Assembly: GCA_002862305.1 (NCBI GenBank)
Contig: PKCS01000054.1
Coordinates: 71,848 to 108,622, forward strand
Length of the DNA: 36,775 nucleotides
Source of the DNA: Phycisphaerae bacterium
GTDB lineage: Bacteria > Planctomycetota > Phycisphaerae > Phycisphaerales > SM1A02
Direction of reading: 5' to 3'
Part shown: piece after piece, positions 1-10,586 of the stretch
Layout of the letters: every line of letters starts with the position of its first letter
Position numbering within the stretch: position 1 is the stretch's first letter
Notes under the pieces: model-generated
What the model was told of the DNA's origin: nothing
Seen by the model: the letters and a program-made list of their open reading frames with translations, nothing else
Database searches by the model: none
Position numbers and translations under genes: made by a program

Positions 1-1216
<1,216 letters not shown>

Positions 1217-1318
1217 GCGGTAGTCTCCATGCCTGTCCCGGGGGATGACACACCTTAACGAGTATTCCCGCTGCGAAGCGGCACCGAACGTCGGACGCGG
1301 CAGCGACAGGAGGACCGA

Positions 1319-2158
1319 ATGGTGCTTTCCAGGATGTTCAAGCGACATCTCAACCAGAAATCCAAGCAGAAGCTCCTGCCGTTCGAGATCCTCATGGGCG
1401 GGGTGTCGGTGTACAGCATCGTGGTGGTGATCGTCCAGCTCTCGCTCCCCGAAGACTCCCAGATGAGGGCGCTGTTCAGCTACTACGACACGATGGCCTG
1501 CGTGATCTTCATCATGGGGATCTTCTTCCACTTCTTCACCGAGCCGCACCGCTGGCGATACCTGATCAGCTGGGGGGTGCTGGACATGGCCTCCGCGATC
1601 CCCGGCATGCCCCTGCTCAGGTTCCTGCGGGTGATCCGGGTCCTTCGGCTGCTGAGGATCGCGCACAAGCCGAGCGATCTCAACGAGGCGATCCAGAGGG
1701 CACCAACCGCATCGCTGATCTACCTCATGATCCTCGTGCTCCTGACCATCTACAGTTCCTGCTGTGCGGGGGTGCTGTACTTCGAGGGCAAGCACGACCA
1801 CACCTCCATCAACTCCGGGGCGGACGCCCTGTGGTTCGGACTCGTCACGGTCTCCACGGTGGGCTACGGGGGATTCATACCCGAGACCCTCGGGGCCCGG
1901 ATCTGCGCCGCCCTGCTCATGGTCAGCGGCATCGGGGTGTTCGCCAGTCTTGCGGGCTTCCTGCTGGAGCCTCTGCGCCGGTTGGCGCAGGGTGGCATCC
2001 AGAAGACGTCCACGGAGGACCTTGCCTCCCAGATCACCGAGCTCCAGATCATGCTGCAGAAGCACCTCGAGAAGACCGTCGAGGACATGAACGACCAGCT
2101 GGGCGACGACGACGACGAGTCCGGGACCGCTTCCGAGGAGGACTCGGACGAGGGCTGA
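1319..2158 (+). CDS. Voltage-gated-like potassium channel (6 TM)
   Basis: Inner-membrane ion channel of the VIC superfamily, 279 residues. Hydrophobic segments fit S1 (about 26-46), S2 (55-75), S3 (80-95), an arginine-rich S4 (about 99-114, RFLRVIRVLRLLRI), S5 (130-153), a pore loop and S6 (187-210). The selectivity filter TVGYG lies at residues 180-184 and marks it as K+ selective; the residue after GYG is Gly rather than the usual Asp. The C-terminus is a predicted coiled coil (ITELQIMLQKHLEKTVEDM) followed by a strongly acidic tail, probably for tetramer assembly. No RCK/TrkA or cyclic-nucleotide domain is fused. The start is chosen for AGGAGG at 1308-1313, five bases before the ATG. Confidence 0.88.
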   Translation: MVLSRMFKRHLNQKSKQKLLPFEILMGGVSVYSIVVVIVQLSLPEDSQMRALFSYYDTMACVIFIMGIFFHFFTEPHRWRYLISWGVLDMASAIPGMPLLRFLRVIRVLRLLRIAHKPSDLNEAIQRAPTASLIYLMILVLLTIYSSCCAGVLYFEGKHDHTSINSGADALWFGLVTVSTVGYGGFIPETLGARICAALLMVSGIGVFASLAGFLLEPLRRLAQGGIQKTSTEDLASQITELQIMLQKHLEKTVEDMNDQLGDDDDESGTASEEDSDEG

Positions 2159-2223
2159 GCGACGCCGGAGGGCCCCCTGCACCCCCCGCCACGGGGCCCA
2201 GGCCCCACAATGGGCGCATCGTC

Positions 2224-2251
2224 TTGACACGCACCCGACGGTTCCTATACT
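2224..2251 (+). promoter_or_regulatory. Sigma-70-type promoter of the initiator tRNA
   Basis: A perfect -35 TTGACA (2224-2229) and a -10 TATACT (2246-2251) are separated by 16 bases. The -10 ends 14 bases before the mature 5' end of the tRNA at 2266, so transcription would start around 2258 with a very short leader. It is the best match to the housekeeping consensus in the window. Confidence 0.8.
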
Positions 2252-2265
2252 TCCTGACCACAGAT

Positions 2266-2339
<74 letters not shown>

Positions 2340-2346
2340 TTCACGA

Positions 2347-2382
2347 ACGAAGAAGCCCTCCCGTGCGGGAGGGCTTCTTCGT
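2347..2382. terminator. Hairpin terminator between tRNA-fMet and the TlpA-like gene
   Basis: A perfect 17-bp inverted repeat: ACGAAGAAGCCCTCCCG and its complement, separated by TG (a 4-base loop in practice). It starts 8 bases after the tRNA and ends 28 bases before the stop of the convergent gene at 2411, so it can serve both directions. The ends of the stem are A/T-richer (AAGAAG, CTTCTTC) but there is no long T run. Confidence 0.8.
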
Positions 2383-2410
2383 GGGTGGTCCGGGTCGGCG
2401 GCGCGCCGGT

Positions 2411-3577
2411 TCAGTTCGACGCGGATTCCTTCAGCAGCTTCGGGACCATGGCCTTGATGGATTCGAACCGCTGGTCGAAGGCGCGGACCTTGCCATCCCG
2501 GTCGATGAGGATGGTGGTGGGCGTGCGGTAGACGTCGAACAACCGGGCGATCTCCCCATTGAAGGCCATTCCGTCGTGGTACACGGGCCAGTCGGCGCCG
2601 ATGACCTCGATCGCGTCCTCCATCTTCCCTGAATCCGTATCCATGTTGACGGCGAACACCTCGAAGCCGTCGTTGCGGTAGGTGTCGTAGAGGTCGGCGA
2701 TCTGCGGGAGCTCGCTCATGCAGGGGTTGCAGGTCGACTTCCAGAAGTCGACCAGGAGAACCTTGCCCTTGAACTGGTCCATGGAGATCGGTTCGCCGTC
2801 GTAGGTGAAGGTCTCGAATTCGGGTGCGAGCGCGTTGATCCGCTCGATCTTCTCGAGCAGGCGTCGCCCCTCGTCCTGGGTGCGCGGGTCGAGGGCCTGG
2901 TTGTCGGGATCGGTGAGCCAGGAACGCATCAGGGAGGCAGCCTCGTCCTGCTTGCCCATGGCCGCGAGCGCCTCCGCCTTCACCAGCTCCCGCTGGTGGG
3001 CGACGGGGTACTTGGCGTAGGCATCGACGACCTGAACCGCGAGCTCCGGCTGGTCCGAGCGGAGGAGTGACTGGGCATGGCGGACCCTGGCCAGGTGGGA
3101 CCGGGCCTCACGGGGATACTCGGCGAGGTACGCCTGGTACCGGGGCGCAGCAGCCTTGAAGTCGTACCCGCTCCATTGCCCGAGAGCGGCGATGTAGAGC
3201 GCCCGTTCGCGGTGGACGGAGTCGGGGTATCGCTCGATGAAGGCATCGAGTCGCCGAAGCGCGTCGACCTTCTTGCTGTTGACGAAGATGAGGTGCTGTC
3301 GCTGGCTGGCTTCGAGGTCCTCCCACAGCGCGGCGAACTCCTTGTCGTCGGGGTTGGTGCCGGTGAGGAAGGTCGGATCCGAGTTGTTCTGCGGAGCGGG
3401 GGTGATCGCCTGGGGACGAGACTGGCCTGACTCGACCGCCCACGACGGAGTGGCGGGGGCCGTCTTCGACCCGGCACTCGATGCACCGGACTGGTCGGGA
3501 TTCGAGGAATCCGAACAACCGGAGAACGGAAGGACGGCCAGCAGGACGCAGGTCAGGGGCGTGATACGTGAGAACAT
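2411..3577 (-). CDS. TlpA-like thioredoxin-fold lipoprotein with TPR-like middle
   Basis: Extracytoplasmic thiol-disulfide protein, 388 residues. The N-terminus is a lipoprotein signal with a near-consensus lipobox (PFSGC, Cys21), then a Ser/Pro-rich linker. The middle (about 75-245) is helical and looks like TPR repeats (ALYIAALGQWSGYDFKAAA, VKAEALAAMGKQDEAA). The C-terminal 130 residues are an AhpC/TSA-TlpA-type thioredoxin domain with LLVDFWKSTCNPCMSELPQ: the CNPC active site is Cys283/Cys286, and a cis-Pro lies in YRTPTTILID. TlpA-type proteins reduce periplasmic disulfides, for example in cytochrome maturation, but the partner is not visible here. GGAG lies 7 bases before the ATG. The 223 bases upstream to cutC hold no gene and no clear promoter. 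Confidence 0.85.
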   Translation of the reverse strand: MFSRITPLTCVLLAVLPFSGCSDSSNPDQSGASSAGSKTAPATPSWAVESGQSRPQAITPAPQNNSDPTFLTGTNPDDKEFAALWEDLEASQRQHLIFVNSKKVDALRRLDAFIERYPDSVHRERALYIAALGQWSGYDFKAAAPRYQAYLAEYPREARSHLARVRHAQSLLRSDQPELAVQVVDAYAKYPVAHQRELVKAEALAAMGKQDEAASLMRSWLTDPDNQALDPRTQDEGRRLLEKIERINALAPEFETFTYDGEPISMDQFKGKVLLVDFWKSTCNPCMSELPQIADLYDTYRNDGFEVFAVNMDTDSGKMEDAIEVIGADWPVYHDGMAFNGEIARLFDVYRTPTTILIDRDGKVRAFDQRFESIKAMVPKLLKESASN

Positions 3578-3800
3578 TGGATCTCCAGGATGCAGGAAGG
3601 GCGTATGTGGTGCTTCATCGTCAATCCGCAGGCACCACCCACAATCAGGATCGGGAGCGATTACCTGAATGGTAGCGCGAGGGGATTGAGGATCACCTCG
3701 GCAAATGCCCCGAAATGGTCAATTCAGAGTGACTTAGGGACTCAGTACCGTCGTCTGAATCCCCCCGGCACGGTGGTACGCACCCCGGGTCGACGATCGC

Positions 3801-4559
3801 TCAGCCCAGCTTCATGGAGGTGACCAGGAGCGAAAGCCCCATGACCTCCTCGAGGCGGCCTTCGGGGGTCCGACCTCCTGAGGAGTGCAGGTGACCGGTG
3901 GCGCGCAGCAGCTGCGGCGGCGAACCGGACCTGATGCCACCGCAGGTGACCACGTCCAGCGCGACCCGGGGGTCGTGGCCGGCCAGGGAAGCCGCATGCT
4001 CGGCGAGGGCACGCAGCCGTCCGGCTCGTTCGTGGTGGCTGCCCGGAGCGGGCGCCCACCCCGCGCCCCCGGTGCTCAGGACTCGTCGGATCCCGATCGC
4101 CGCCAGGTCGGCGAGCGCGGCTGGGCGGTCGACCAGGAGATCGAACGCCCGATGGAAGCCGACTTCGAGGCCGTACCGTCGTGCTCGCTCGCAGAGGAGC
4201 GAACAGGCATCGAGGTCGGGCCGGCCGGCCGGGGTGGCCGCTCCGATGACGACTCCCTGGAGCCCCAGGTCACCGGCGAGGGACACGTGATCCAGCGAAC
4301 GCTGCAGCAGCGAGGCGTCCAGGACGAAGTCCTCGAGCCGGGGGGGACCCGACCGACCCGCCGGGAGGGGCCGGACCAGCGCGTGGATCGGGGTCCCATG
4401 GTCGGAGACCGCGTCGAGCGTCCTCGTCATGAGGCTGCGACTCGGGGAGAAACCTTCCTGCTCGAGGTCCGAGCACAGCTCCAGGCGGTCCGCGAAGGGA
4501 GCCGCTTCGGCCGCGAATCCGGGGGAATCGACGGCGATTTCGAGCGAAGCAGGATTCAC
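3801..4559 (-). CDS. cutC: CutC-family protein
   Basis: TIM-barrel protein of the CutC family, 252 residues, the family's usual length. Family segments in order: RLELCSDLEQEGFSPS, IHALVRP, GVVIGAATPAGRPDLDA, VGFHRAFD, IGIRRVLSTGG, TCGGIRSG and HLHSSGGRT. CutC was named for copper tolerance in E. coli, but its biochemical activity is unsettled, so a copper role here is only by family name. Translation probably starts at GTG 4559, with GGAGG seven bases upstream. It is divergent from the kinase/phospho-lyase gene across 90 bases. Confidence 0.88.
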   Translation of the reverse strand: MNPASLEIAVDSPGFAAEAAPFADRLELCSDLEQEGFSPSRSLMTRTLDAVSDHGTPIHALVRPLPAGRSGPPRLEDFVLDASLLQRSLDHVSLAGDLGLQGVVIGAATPAGRPDLDACSLLCERARRYGLEVGFHRAFDLLVDRPAALADLAAIGIRRVLSTGGAGWAPAPGSHHERAGRLRALAEHAASLAGHDPRVALDVVTCGGIRSGSPPQLLRATGHLHSSGGRTPEGRLEEVMGLSLLVTSMKLG

Positions 4560-4649
4560 GGTCGACCTCCGGGATGGCTGCGTGCCCCACGCGGCAGCCT
4601 AACCCACGGGACGACCGTGCGGGCCTGCCGGCTGTGGTAGGCTCGCGGC

Positions 4650-6941
4650 ATGTCGCCGCAGGACCACGCCATCCCGGCCTCCGCCGGGCTCCTCGAGGAG
4701 CACTGGGGACTGACGGGCGACCTCGAGCGACTTCCCGGGGAGAACATCAACCTGCTGGTCCGCACGGCGGACCGGAGACTCGTGGTCAAGATCACGACCG
4801 ACCCCCAGGCCGACGTGGGACTGGAGGAGCTGGCACTGGGAAGGCTGGAGGACGCCGGCATGCCCGTCCCCCGTTCCCTTCCGGCCCTCGATGGACGGTG
4901 CCACCTCGAGGTGGAGCGGGGGGAGCTTCGTGGCATCATGAGGGTGCAGCGGTTCCTGGATGGCACGCCGTGGCGCGACCTTGGGTCCACCCCGGAACGG
5001 CTCGCTTCGGTGGGGCGGATGCTCGGGCGGCTCCATGGGGCCCTTGGATCGAAGGGCGACGCCCTGCCGGGATCCGGTCGAACCCACCGCTGGGACCTCG
5101 CCGAAGCGGGTCAGCACCGACCGGTGATCGAACTGCATCCCGATCGGGTGGTCAGGGAACGACTGGAACGCTGCCTTCACCTCCATGCAGCCTGCGCGGC
5201 ACCGTGGCTCCCCCACTGCCCCCGGGGTTTGCTTCACGGGGACCCGAACGACGAGAACCTGCTGATCGACGGGCATTGCGTCTCGGGGGTGCTCGATCTC
5301 GGCGACTGCCTCGAGGGGGCCCTGGTCCAGGACCTCGCGATCTGCCTGAGCTACGCGTTCCAGCACGAGGGCGTCGACCTCGACCGAGCCAGCAGCCTGG
5401 TGGAGGGCTACGAGAGCGTGCGAAGGCTCGAGGAGACCGAGACCGAGGTGCTGTTCCCGCTCGTGCTCGGGAGGCTGGCGACCAGCAGCCTGATCGGCCT
5501 GGCACGCCGGAGGGAGGAACCGGGGCACCGCACCTGGTTCAGCCACGAGGACTCGACGCTGGCCGCGATCGAACGACTGGCCGGGCTCGCCCCGGAGCCT
5601 GCACGCCGTCGCCTGTGCAGGCGCCCCGGGATGATCGGGGAGTCCTCCGGGGTCGAGGCGCTGCTGGAGGCCCGCCGGGAGCACCTGGGGCCCTCGCTTT
5701 CGGTCAGCTACCACCGTCCCCTCCACCTGGTGCGTGGTTCCCGCCAGTACCTGTATTCCGCGGATGGCGAGCCCTACCTGGACCTCGTGAACAACGTGTG
5801 CCACGTGGGACACTGCCATCCACGGGTGGTCGAGGCGATCAGCGGGCAGGCGGCGATCCTGAACACCAACACCCGGTACCTGCACGAGAACATCCAGGCC
5901 TTCGCGGCGGAACTGGCCGACACCCTCCCGGAACCGCTGGACACGTGCTTCTTCGTCAACTCCGGGTCGGAGGCCAACGAGCTGGCGCTGAGGCTCGCCC
6001 GCGCCGCCACCGGTTCCTCGGACATGCTGGTGATCGACGGTGCGTACCACGGGTCGACCTCGGCCTGCGTCGCGATGAGTCCCTACAAGTTCGACGGTCC
6101 GGGGGGGACCGGAAGGCCGGACTGGGTCCACGTGGTTCCCAGCCCCGACGGGTATCGTGGCGAGATCCGGGGGGATGCCGACACGACGGGGGACGGCTAC
6201 GGACTCGAGGTGGCGAGGGTCGTCGGCGAGGCGTGCGCGAAGGGAAGGTCGATCGCGGGTTTCCTCGCGGAACCGATCCTCTCCTGCGGAGGGCAGATCC
6301 CGCTTCCCCGGGGGTTCCTCGCGGCGGCGTTCGAGCACGTGCGCAAGGCGGGCGGCCTCGCGATCGTGGACGAGGTCCAGGTCGGCTTCGGCAGGGTCGG
6401 CGAGGCGTTCTGGGGATTCCAGGTCCATGACGTCGTGCCGGACATCGTGGTGATGGGCAAGCCGATCGGGAACGGTCATCCACTGGGAGCCGTGGTCACC
6501 AGCCGGAGGATCGCCGAGGCCTTCGACAACGGCATGGAGTTCTTCTCGACCTTCGGGGGGAATCCCGTGTCGTGCGCATGCGGGCGCGCGGTGCTTGAGG
6601 TCGTGCGCGAGGAGGGGCTCCAGGAACGGGCCCGGTTCCTGGGTGGCCGGTTCCTCGAGGGGCTTCGTGCCCTGCAGGAACGACACGAGCTCGTCGGGGA
6701 CGTGCGGGGGCAGGGGCTGTTCCTGGGAGTCGAGCTGGTGCGGGACCGAGGCACGCTCGAGCCGGCCGACGCGGAGGCCGAGGAGCTGGTGAACCGGATG
6801 AAGGATCGCGGCGTGCTGCTGAGCACCGACGGTCCCCTCCACAACGTGATCAAGATCAAGCCCCCGATGGTGCTCGAGCCGGACGACGTCGACATGTGCC
6901 TGCGGCTGCTCGACGGGGTCCTCGAGGACCTCGGCTCCTGA
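4650..6941 (+). CDS. Fused APH-type kinase and class III PLP phospho-lyase
   Basis: A 763-residue two-domain cytoplasmic enzyme. Residues 1 to about 310 are an aminoglycoside-phosphotransferase/hydroxylysine-kinase-like domain with [12 protein letters not shown] (His196, Asp198, Asn203) and VLDLGD (Asp216). Residues about 335-763 are a class III aminotransferase domain of the ethanolamine-phosphate / phosphohydroxylysine phospho-lyase branch: [26 protein letters not shown] (Asp574), [17 protein letters not shown] (PLP lysine Lys604), [12 protein letters not shown] and [16 protein letters not shown]. In animals the two activities are separate proteins (hydroxylysine kinase and AGXT2L1/AGXT2L2). 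The likely logic is phosphorylation of an amino alcohol or hydroxy-amino acid, then PLP elimination of phosphate and ammonia. The substrate is not decidable from sequence. Longer relatives have an M23 peptidase domain in between; it is absent here. No strong ribosome site precedes the ATG. Confidence 0.88.
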   Translation: MSPQDHAIPASAGLLEEHWGLTGDLERLPGENINLLVRTADRRLVVKITTDPQADVGLEELALGRLEDAGMPVPRSLPALDGRCHLEVERGELRGIMRVQRFLDGTPWRDLGSTPERLASVGRMLGRLHGALGSKGDALPGSGRTHRWDLAEAGQHRPVIELHPDRVVRERLERCLHLHAACAAPWLPHCPRGLLHGDPNDENLLIDGHCVSGVLDLGDCLEGALVQDLAICLSYAFQHEGVDLDRASSLVEGYESVRRLEETETEVLFPLVLGRLATSSLIGLARRREEPGHRTWFSHEDSTLAAIERLAGLAPEPARRRLCRRPGMIGESSGVEALLEARREHLGPSLSVSYHRPLHLVRGSRQYLYSADGEPYLDLVNNVCHVGHCHPRVVEAISGQAAILNTNTRYLHENIQAFAAELADTLPEPLDTCFFVNSGSEANELALRLARAATGSSDMLVIDGAYHGSTSACVAMSPYKFDGPGGTGRPDWVHVVPSPDGYRGEIRGDADTTGDGYGLEVARVVGEACAKGRSIAGFLAEPILSCGGQIPLPRGFLAAAFEHVRKAGGLAIVDEVQVGFGRVGEAFWGFQVHDVVPDIVVMGKPIGNGHPLGAVVTSRRIAEAFDNGMEFFSTFGGNPVSCACGRAVLEVVREEGLQERARFLGGRFLEGLRALQERHELVGDVRGQGLFLGVELVRDRGTLEPADAEAEELVNRMKDRGVLLSTDGPLHNVIKIKPPMVLEPDDVDMCLRLLDGVLEDLGS

Positions 6942-6942
6942 G

Positions 6943-7665
6943 TCAGGGCAGCTCCCGGATGCGAAGACCGCGGAACTCCACGGGCGACCCCTCCGACTCG
7001 AGGGCGAGGTAGCCGGTCCGGGGGCTGCACTCGCTGCCTCCGGAGACCTCCCGCCCGTTGACCCAGAGGCGGACCTCGCCGTTGATCGCGCGAACGTAGT
7101 AGTGATTCCACTGCCCGACCCCCCTGCTGTGCCGCTCGGTCGGGAAGCTGCGGCGCCCGTTCGGGGAGACCGGTGGGAAGGGCTTCATGGTGGAGGCGCC
7201 CACCGGGAAGACGTCGCCGTGGCAGGTGAACCAGTCCGCGGTGCGCCCGTCGCGCTCGTAGGCCTCCTTGTAGCCGAGGTCCAGCACCTGGATCTCGATC
7301 CCCTCGGGGAGACCCGGCCCGTCGAGGCGGTCCAGCGACTCGAGGGGGGACCAGATGAAGATCCCCGAGTTGCCGGCGGACCGGAGGTGCCTCCATTCGC
7401 AGCTCAGCTCGAAGTTGGTGAGCGGCTTGCGCATCCGGGTGACCCCGATGGGATCACCAGTGCATCGGATGAGGTCACCCTCCCAGGTCCAGGTGTCGGG
7501 ATGGCAGTTGACGTTCTCGAAGTCGGACTCGGTCAGGGGCCGCCAGCCGGGGGCGTCCGCCGAGATTCGTGCCTCGGGAGGGGTGGTGCGGACCGAGGGC
7601 TCCTGGGTGGAGGCGGGCAGGGCGAGGGCGACCAGCAGGGCCAGGGTGGTGATCGTTCCGTTCAT
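6943..7665 (-). CDS. Secreted DUF1080 / 3-keto-disaccharide hydrolase-like protein
   Basis: 240 residues with a classic signal peptide ([20 protein letters not shown]). The rest is a concanavalin-like beta-sandwich of the DUF1080 family: [75 protein letters not shown] and the final [10 protein letters not shown]. The family is very expanded in Planctomycetota, and some members hydrolyse 3-keto-glycosides. The gene follows gap by 22 bases with AGAGGA upstream of the ATG and is probably co-transcribed with it. Its stop is one base from the stop of the opposing kinase/phospho-lyase gene. Confidence 0.85.
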   Translation of the reverse strand: MNGTITTLALLVALALPASTQEPSVRTTPPEARISADAPGWRPLTESDFENVNCHPDTWTWEGDLIRCTGDPIGVTRMRKPLTNFELSCEWRHLRSAGNSGIFIWSPLESLDRLDGPGLPEGIEIQVLDLGYKEAYERDGRTADWFTCHGDVFPVGASTMKPFPPVSPNGRRSFPTERHSRGVGQWNHYYVRAINGEVRLWVNGREVSGGSECSPRTGYLALESEGSPVEFRGLRIRELP

Positions 7666-7687
7666 CGTCGATCCTCTCGCCGATCCT

Positions 7688-8710
7688 TCAGGAGATGCCG
7701 TCGAAGGAGGCCATCATGCGCAGCATGTCGGCGCACCGGTGGGCGTAGCCCGACTCGTTGTCGTACCAGCTCACGATCTTGAAGAAGGTGTCGTTGAGCT
7801 GGATGCCCGCCTTGGCGTCGAAGATCGAGGAATGCGGATCCCCGATGAAGTCGCTCGAGACAACCTGCTCCTCGGTGTAGTCCAGCGCGCCCGCCATGGG
7901 CCCGCTCGCGGCCTCCGACATCGCACGGTTGATGGCCTCCAGGGAGGTGGGCCGGCTGGTCCGGAAGGTGAGGTCGACGCAGGAGACGTTCGCGGTGGGC
8001 ACCCGGAAGGCCATGCCGGTCAGCCTGCCCTGGACCTCGGGGATGCAGAGGGCCACCGCCTTGGCCGCGCCCGTCGAGGCGGGAATGATGTTCATGTAGG
8101 CGTTGCGGCCGCCGCGCCAGTCCTTCTTGCTGGCACCGTCCTGGGTGGGCTGGGTGGCGGTGGCCGCGTGCACGGTCGTCATCAGCCCTTCCTCGAGCCC
8201 GAAGTTGTCGAGGATCACCTTGGTCACGGGCGCAAGGCAGTTGGTGGTGCAGCTCGCGTTGGAGATGATCTGGTCGGTGGCGGGATCGTACTGCTCGTGG
8301 TTGACCTTGTAGACGAGGGTCTTCACCTCGTCCGGGGTCTTGGTGGGTGCGGAGATGAGCACCCGCTTCGCGCCGGCCGCAAGGTGCTTGCCCGCGTCGT
8401 AGCCGGTGGTGAAGAGGCCGGTGGACTCCAGGACGTAGTCCACGCCGAGCTCGGCCCACGGAAGGTTCGCGGGATCGCGTTCACTGGTGCAGCGGGTGCT
8501 GACGCCCTCGCAGGACAACGCCCCTTCGGAGGCGGTCACCGACTTCTCGAATCGTCCGTGGACGGTGTCACGCTGCACCAGATAGGCGAGGTTGTCGGCC
8601 GAGACCAGGTCGTTGATGCCCACGATTTCGATGCCGCCCTGACGCATGGCCGCCCTGTAGAAGAGACGTCCGATGCGACCGAACCCGTTGATGCCTACCT
8701 TGATGGCCAC
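7688..8710 (-). CDS. gap: Glyceraldehyde-3-phosphate dehydrogenase, type I
   Basis: Glycolytic NAD(P)-dependent GAPDH, 340 residues, full family length. The N-terminal Rossmann motif is [13 protein letters not shown], with Asn33-Asp34 at the position that favours NAD. The catalytic site [12 protein letters not shown] gives Cys154, and TVHAATATQ gives His181. [23 protein letters not shown] and [12 protein letters not shown] near the end are also typical. The start is GTG 8710, preceded by CAGGAG. It lies between the SDR gene upstream (78 bases) and the DUF1080 gene downstream (22 bases), all on the minus strand. Confidence 0.97.
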   Translation of the reverse strand: MAIKVGINGFGRIGRLFYRAAMRQGGIEIVGINDLVSADNLAYLVQRDTVHGRFEKSVTASEGALSCEGVSTRCTSERDPANLPWAELGVDYVLESTGLFTTGYDAGKHLAAGAKRVLISAPTKTPDEVKTLVYKVNHEQYDPATDQIISNASCTTNCLAPVTKVILDNFGLEEGLMTTVHAATATQPTQDGASKKDWRGGRNAYMNIIPASTGAAKAVALCIPEVQGRLTGMAFRVPTANVSCVDLTFRTSRPTSLEAINRAMSEAASGPMAGALDYTEEQVVSSDFIGDPHSSIFDAKAGIQLNDTFFKIVSWYDNESGYAHRCADMLRMMASFDGIS

Positions 8711-8788
8711 GATCTAAGCTCCTGAGATCCTGATGTCGTTTGTGGGGAAGGGTGAGATCACGCAGGGTAGGCCCCTGGTTGGAGTCGA

Positions 8789-9646
8789 TCAACCTCGGTC
8801 GTCCGCACGGTCGTGCCGGGGGTGGGCGGAAGCGGCCTGCCGGCCCATGACGAGGTCCTGCAACGCGGGAAAGAGGGTGAACAGGGCCGCTGAGAAACGG
8901 ACCGTCCAGCTGGTCCAGATCTCCGACCGGGGGGAACGCATGCCACCGATGACCGCCCTGGCCACGCGTTCCGGAGACTGGACGAAGAGACGAGGCGCGT
9001 GGTCGGGCACGCCGTTGCGACCCGCCTCCCCCTCGCTGAAGCCCGAACGCTCTGCGGATCGATCGAAGAACTCGGTCCGGGTGGTGATCGGGTGGACGGT
9101 GGAGACCCGGATCCCCCGGGGGGCGAGTTCATGTCGCAGGGACCTCGCAACCATCGCCTGCGCGGCCTTGGTGGCGGCGTAGATCCCCTGGTAGGGAAGT
9201 GGGAACTTCGAGACGCAGCTCGAGCAGAGGATCAGGTGGCCGCCTCGACCGCCCTCCAGCCACCTCCGAGCGGCGAGTCGGCAGAGCTCCACGGAGGCGA
9301 AGAAGTTCACCTCGAACATCGCCCGGAGGTCCTCCTCGCTGGTCTCGGTGAACGGGCGCTCGAAGCTGTAGCCCGCGTTGGAGAAGACGAAATCGGCTCC
9401 GCCATGGGCGTCCTCGGCGAGATCGAGGAGGCCCGCCGCGTTTCCGGGATCCGTCACGTCACCGACCAGCAGCTCGACCCCCCCGCCCCGGGCCCGGACC
9501 ATGGCCGCGACCTCCTCCAACCGGTCGCGACGACGGGCGCCGAGCACGAGCTTCATGCCCTGCTCGGCGCAGGCGACGGCGGTGGCCGCCCCGATGCCGG
9601 AGCTCGCGCCGGTGATGACGACCACCCTGCCGGTGAGGTCCCTCAT
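8789..9646 (-). CDS. Short-chain dehydrogenase/reductase
   Basis: NAD(P)-dependent classical SDR, 285 residues. Seen: the cofactor loop TGASSGIG near residue 14, a GDVTD segment, SNAG, the catalytic Ser in LILCSSC, and the YAATK pair (Tyr/Lys). The post-Rossmann ARRRD suggests NADP preference by analogy. The C-terminus (residues about 245-270, WTVRFSAALFTLFPALQDLV) is hydrophobic and might associate with the membrane. The ATG at 9646 overlaps the upstream epimerase stop as TGATG, so translation is probably coupled; a TTG one codon earlier is possible. The substrate cannot be read from sequence. Confidence 0.9.
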   Translation of the reverse strand: MRDLTGRVVVITGASSGIGAATAVACAEQGMKLVLGARRRDRLEEVAAMVRARGGGVELLVGDVTDPGNAAGLLDLAEDAHGGADFVFSNAGYSFERPFTETSEEDLRAMFEVNFFASVELCRLAARRWLEGGRGGHLILCSSCVSKFPLPYQGIYAATKAAQAMVARSLRHELAPRGIRVSTVHPITTRTEFFDRSAERSGFSEGEAGRNGVPDHAPRLFVQSPERVARAVIGGMRSPRSEIWTSWTVRFSAALFTLFPALQDLVMGRQAASAHPRHDRADDRG

Positions 9647-10527
9647 CAATCCACGCTCAATTCAAAGCTCGCGTCGAGGGTCTCCCCCGAGCGGACCACG
9701 GGCAGGTCCCGCCGGTCGCTGAGGGCGGCGGCGGGTGCCATCATCGGCTCGATCGCGACGAAGTCCGCACCGGGTGGATGGTAGACCTGGATGAAGTGCC
9801 AGGGGGCACCCGCCCGGAGGCGGACCACCCGGTCCCCGCCCTCGAGGCTGAAGACCGTTCCGTCGTCCGCTCTTCGAAACAGGTCGTCGAAGGTCCGTCC
9901 GGGCAGCGGTCCGTCGAGGTCGGACGGGCCCTCGACCACCAGCGCTCCGGAGTCGTCGCGCACGGGAAGGCACTGGTCGTCGAGTCGCACGTGCTCGAGG
10001 GGCGGGGTCTCGAGGGCGAGCCGGGAGGAGGCGACGTCGGGGAGGCAGAGGTACGGATGCCATCCGAAGGAGGCGGGCACGTCGCTGCCACCATCGGCCA
10101 CCACGCGGGTGTTGACGACGATGCGACGATCCTCGAGCAGGTACTCGATCTCGAGTCGGTGGGGATGGGGAAACAGCCTCATCAGCTCCTCGTGCGCCCC
10201 CCAGTCGAGATGCACCGCGGCGCGATCGTCCCCCACCTCGAGTCGATCCCACGCCTCGAATCGAAGCAGGCACCCGTGTATCGGGAGGTTGTTGTCATCC
10301 CGCTTCACCCACGGATGCCCGTCGTAGGGGTCGTCGCGGAGCCGGTTGGCGAAGGGGTAGAGCAGCGGGATGCCCCCGGTCTTCGCGTCCGACCTGAATT
10401 CTTCCTCCGGAACGGGGAGACGAAGGTGTTCCCGACCGTCCACGCACCAGGACAGGCAGCAGAAGCCCAGTTCCGGGGCGATCCGGGCGGTGGAACCGCC
10501 GGGGGAGTTCAGATGGATGTCGGGCAT
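9646..10527 (-). CDS. Aldose 1-epimerase family protein
   Basis: Mutarotase-like protein, 293 residues from the ATG at 10527 (a GTG at 10542 would add five residues; neither has a clear ribosome site). Family features: GGIPLLYPFANRL, LPIHGCL, the SFGWHPYL segment with the conserved His, and FVAIEPM near the C-terminus with the likely catalytic Glu. The beta-strand-rich pattern fits the galactose mutarotase fold. It interconverts sugar anomers; whether the natural substrate is a free or phosphorylated hexose is not clear. It is the first gene of the epimerase - SDR pair, divergent from btpA by 59 bases, so the two operons share a short regulatory gap. Confidence 0.85.
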   Translation of the reverse strand: MPDIHLNSPGGSTARIAPELGFCCLSWCVDGREHLRLPVPEEEFRSDAKTGGIPLLYPFANRLRDDPYDGHPWVKRDDNNLPIHGCLLRFEAWDRLEVGDDRAAVHLDWGAHEELMRLFPHPHRLEIEYLLEDRRIVVNTRVVADGGSDVPASFGWHPYLCLPDVASSRLALETPPLEHVRLDDQCLPVRDDSGALVVEGPSDLDGPLPGRTFDDLFRRADDGTVFSLEGGDRVVRLRAGAPWHFIQVYHPPGADFVAIEPMMAPAAALSDRRDLPVVRSGETLDASFELSVD

Positions 10528-10586
10528 TCTGGCACCGTACACTCTGGGAGTGGAATCTGCCCCGACCGGGGAGAATTGGAGCCTTG

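Noticed and set aside
3578-3800. A promoter for the TlpA-like gene
   Set aside because: TTGACC and TTGACG occur on the minus strand, but neither has a -10-like hexamer at a suitable distance.
4599-6842. A 747-codon open frame on the minus strand
   Set aside because: It lies entirely antisense to the kinase/phospho-lyase gene; its product is low-complexity and matches no family. High GC removes stops in the opposite frame.
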